A stretch of DNA of 47,551 bases from Winogradskyella eckloniae (GTDB lineage: Bacteria; Bacteroidota; Bacteroidia; Flavobacteriales; Flavobacteriaceae), in assembly GCF_013249045.1 (NCBI RefSeq), contig NZ_JABRWP010000013.1:1-47551 (forward strand), in the 5' to 3' direction. Within the stretch, counting starts at the first letter, position 1. Every line of letters begins with the position of its first letter. The notes under the pieces are model-generated. The model had not been told where the DNA came from. It did not search any database and worked only from the letters and a program-made list of their open reading frames with translations. A program made the position numbers and the translations under genes. Below are positions 46,173 through 47,551 of this stretch, piece after piece.

Positions 46173-47160
46173 TACTTATCTCAATCAACTTATCTAATGC
46201 TTGTTTTCCTTTACCATTCATTAGTGATTCTTTTGCTAGTTCAAACCCTTCTTTGTGCGAAATTTGTTTTGCGGTTGCAATAGCTAAACCTGCATTGGCA
46301 CAAATAACATTATTTTGTGCTTTAGAACCTTTACCACTTATAATTTTGGTAAATAATTTAGCGGCTTCTTCAACCGTGTTTCCTCCGAATATAGCCGATT
46401 GCTCTACAGTGTCTACACCTAATTCATAAGGCTCAAATAAGGTTTCGGTTGTATTGGTAATAACTTTAGTTTTTCCGGTTAATGAAATTTCATCATAACC
46501 ATCTAAAGCATGGACTACAGCATAATTTTTATCGGTTTCTTGATATAAATAACCGTATAGTCTTAACAATTCAAGATTAAAAACACCTACCATTTGATTT
46601 TTTGGAAATGCAGGATTTACCATTGGTCCTAACATGTTGAAAAAGGTTTTTACACCCAATTCTTTTCTTATAGGTGCTACGTTTTTCATAGCTGGATGAA
46701 ACAATGGTGCGTGCAATACGCAAATGCCGGCTTCGTCTATACTTCGTTTTAAAAAGTCGATATCATTTGTGAACTTAATACCTAAATTTTCCATGACGTT
46801 AGATGAACCACAAGCCGAAGAAACGCCGTAATTACCGTGTTTGGTAACTTGAACTCCTGCACCTGCTGTAACAAATGACGATAAGGTAGAAATATTAAAA
46901 GTGTCTTTGCCATCGCCTCCAGTTCCGCATAAATCGATGGTATGATAACCATCCAATTCAACAGGAATACATAATTCTAATAGGGCATCTCTAAAGCCTC
47001 TAAGTTCGTCTAAAGTGATACTTCGCATCATGTAGACGGTTAAGAATGATGCGATTTGACTTTGATTGTATTGACCTGCTGAAATATTAACCAAGACGTT
47101 TTTTGCTTCTTCTGTAGAGATGCTTTCTTGATTGATTAGTCTGTTTAGTAGTTGTTTCAT
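46168..47160 (-). CDS. trpD: Anthranilate phosphoribosyltransferase
   Basis: TrpD joins anthranilate to PRPP. The 330-residue protein has the PRPP/Mg2+ site DLCGTGGDGKDTFNIST (about 77-93), the KHGNYGVSSACGSSNVMENL segment, HPAMKNVAPIRKELGVKTFF and NMLGPMVNPAFPKNQMVGVF, and GYDEISLTGKTKV. The length is normal. The start lies after a structured repeat and an 18-copy heptamer array reaching the window edge; trpG and trpE would be expected further on. The stop is contributed by a CATCAAC heptamer. Confidence 0.98.
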   Translation of the reverse strand: MKQLLNRLINQESISTEEAKNVLVNISAGQYNQSQIASFLTVYMMRSITLDELRGFRDALLELCIPVELDGYHTIDLCGTGGDGKDTFNISTLSSFVTAGAGVQVTKHGNYGVSSACGSSNVMENLGIKFTNDIDFLKRSIDEAGICVLHAPLFHPAMKNVAPIRKELGVKTFFNMLGPMVNPAFPKNQMVGVFNLELLRLYGYLYQETDKNYAVVHALDGYDEISLTGKTKVITNTTETLFEPYELGVDTVEQSAIFGGNTVEEAAKLFTKIISGKGSKAQNNVICANAGLAIATAKQISHKEGFELAKESLMNGKGKQALDKLIEISS

Positions 47161-47425
47161 ATTTAAGGTCTGCTAATGCAGGTTTCTATTATTTTTCTTA
47201 TTTATCTGTTTATTTGCCTTGATGCAAACGACCCAAAAATCACAATCAAAATAAGGAAATCGCTAAAGCGACAATCGCTTTCAGAACTTCGTGCTTGAGG
47301 CTGCGCCTCGCATCTTCGTTCCTTCGCTCATTATTTCTAAATTTTGATGTGTCCGACTATGTCGAAATTTGGGACATTAATATTTACTCATTTTTTGTTC
47401 TTTCCCAAATTATATTTTATTTTTT
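47161..47425 (-). repeat. Structured intergenic repeat, copy 3 (upstream of trpD)
   Basis: The third long copy. Stem-loops: TCGCT/AGCGA (47260-47271), GAGGC/GCCTC (47297-47309), CGAC/GTCG (47354-47364) and ATTTGGGA/TCCCAAAT (47367-47410). Conserved words match copy 2: TTTGCCTTGATGCAAACGA, AAAAATCACAATCAAAATAA, TTCCTTCGCTCATTATTTCT and TTTGGGACATTAAT. A small CTGC/GCAG hairpin (47170-47181) lies next to the trpD start. Confidence 0.8.
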
Positions 47426-47551
47426 GCTAACTGCTAACTGCTAACTGCTAACTGCTAACTGCTAACTGCTAACTGCTAACTGCTAACTGCTAACTGCTAA
47501 CTGCTAACTGCTAACTGCTAACTGCTAACTGCTAACTGCTAACTGCTAACT
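47426..47551 (-). repeat. Heptamer array GCTAACT, at least 18 perfect copies
   Basis: Eighteen exact copies run to the last base of the window, so the true number is unknown. The unit is identical to the one between trpB and trpA. By analogy the array should end at the stop codon of the next trp gene outside the window. Confidence 0.95.

Noticed and set aside
42746..47425. The structured elements as insertion sequences or trp attenuators
   Set aside because: No transposase frame, no terminal inverted repeats with target duplications, and no leader peptide with tandem Trp codons. They also lie between internal genes, not only ahead of the operon.
42992..47551. Heptamer arrays as CRISPR-like repeats
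   Set aside because: Units are directly contiguous with no spacers, and no cas genes are present.

Overview
This window looks like a chromosomal segment of a marine-type member of the Flavobacteriaceae (Bacteroidota). The DNA is AT-rich. Several promoters match the Bacteroidota pattern (TTG, about 19-20 nt, TAnnTTTG), and Shine-Dalgarno sites are mostly absent. The window also encodes type IX secretion (T9SS) cargo with type B C-terminal domains, a PorP/SprF protein with a PorE-like OmpA partner, an archaeal-type prolyl-tRNA synthetase and a GSCFA protein, a combination typical of this family. No plasmid, phage or insertion-sequence genes were recognised.

Layout. 1-3008: the tail of a T9SS cargo gene, then on the minus strand a Ser/Arg-rich lipoprotein and a FadL-type outer-membrane protein. 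3109-6524: proS, tRNA-Glu, rpsT, a decayed formyltransferase and era. 6553-16069 (minus): a cell-surface operon made of a 2049-residue adhesin with 19 tandem domains, a PorP/SprF protein, a PorE-like OmpA protein and a small membrane protein. 16260-18380: a LysM-plus-binding-protein-like fusion. 18738-25321: der, a C-type-lectin T9SS cargo protein and an outer-membrane beta-barrel protein. 25335-28517 (minus): M23 peptidase, MerR regulator, LemA and two TPM-domain proteins. 28650-32890: alaS, a GxxExxY protein bounded by repeats, and a GSCFA protein. 33023-36266: coaD and ddl (minus), diverging from a PASTA protein and rluD. 36651-40217: yaaA, a TPR membrane protein, a RhlE-type helicase and two small conserved proteins. 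40289-41982: a broken EF-hand gene, trmL, a DUF805 protein and a small membrane protein. 41984-47551 (minus): trpD, trpC, trpF, trpB and trpA; trpE and trpG are not in the window and would be expected beyond its right edge.

The most unusual part is the trp operon. All five junctions from the region upstream of trpD to trpA carry repeats. Three hold a roughly 250-nt element with four stem-loops; the stems are kept among copies while their sequences change, which is a covariation signature. The trpD-trpC junction keeps only a shortened relic. Each of these four ends in a homogeneous heptamer array: GCTAACT (6+ and 18+ copies), GCTTACT (11 copies) or CATCAAC (4 copies) on the plus strand. Read in the direction of transcription, the three heptamers carry TAG, TAA and TGA respectively, and because 7 is not a multiple of 3 every reading frame is closed. 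The arrays supply the stop codons of trpF and trpD. The trpC-trpF junction instead holds two unrelated palindromic repeats, one of which encodes the last codons of trpC and the other an N-terminal extension of TrpF. The window stops inside the 18-copy array.

Functionally, the window combines translation and ribosome-assembly housekeeping (proS, alaS, rpsT, era, der, rluD, trmL), envelope and gliding or adhesion functions (T9SS cargo, PorP/SprF, OmpA, LysM, M23, Ddl), and tryptophan biosynthesis.
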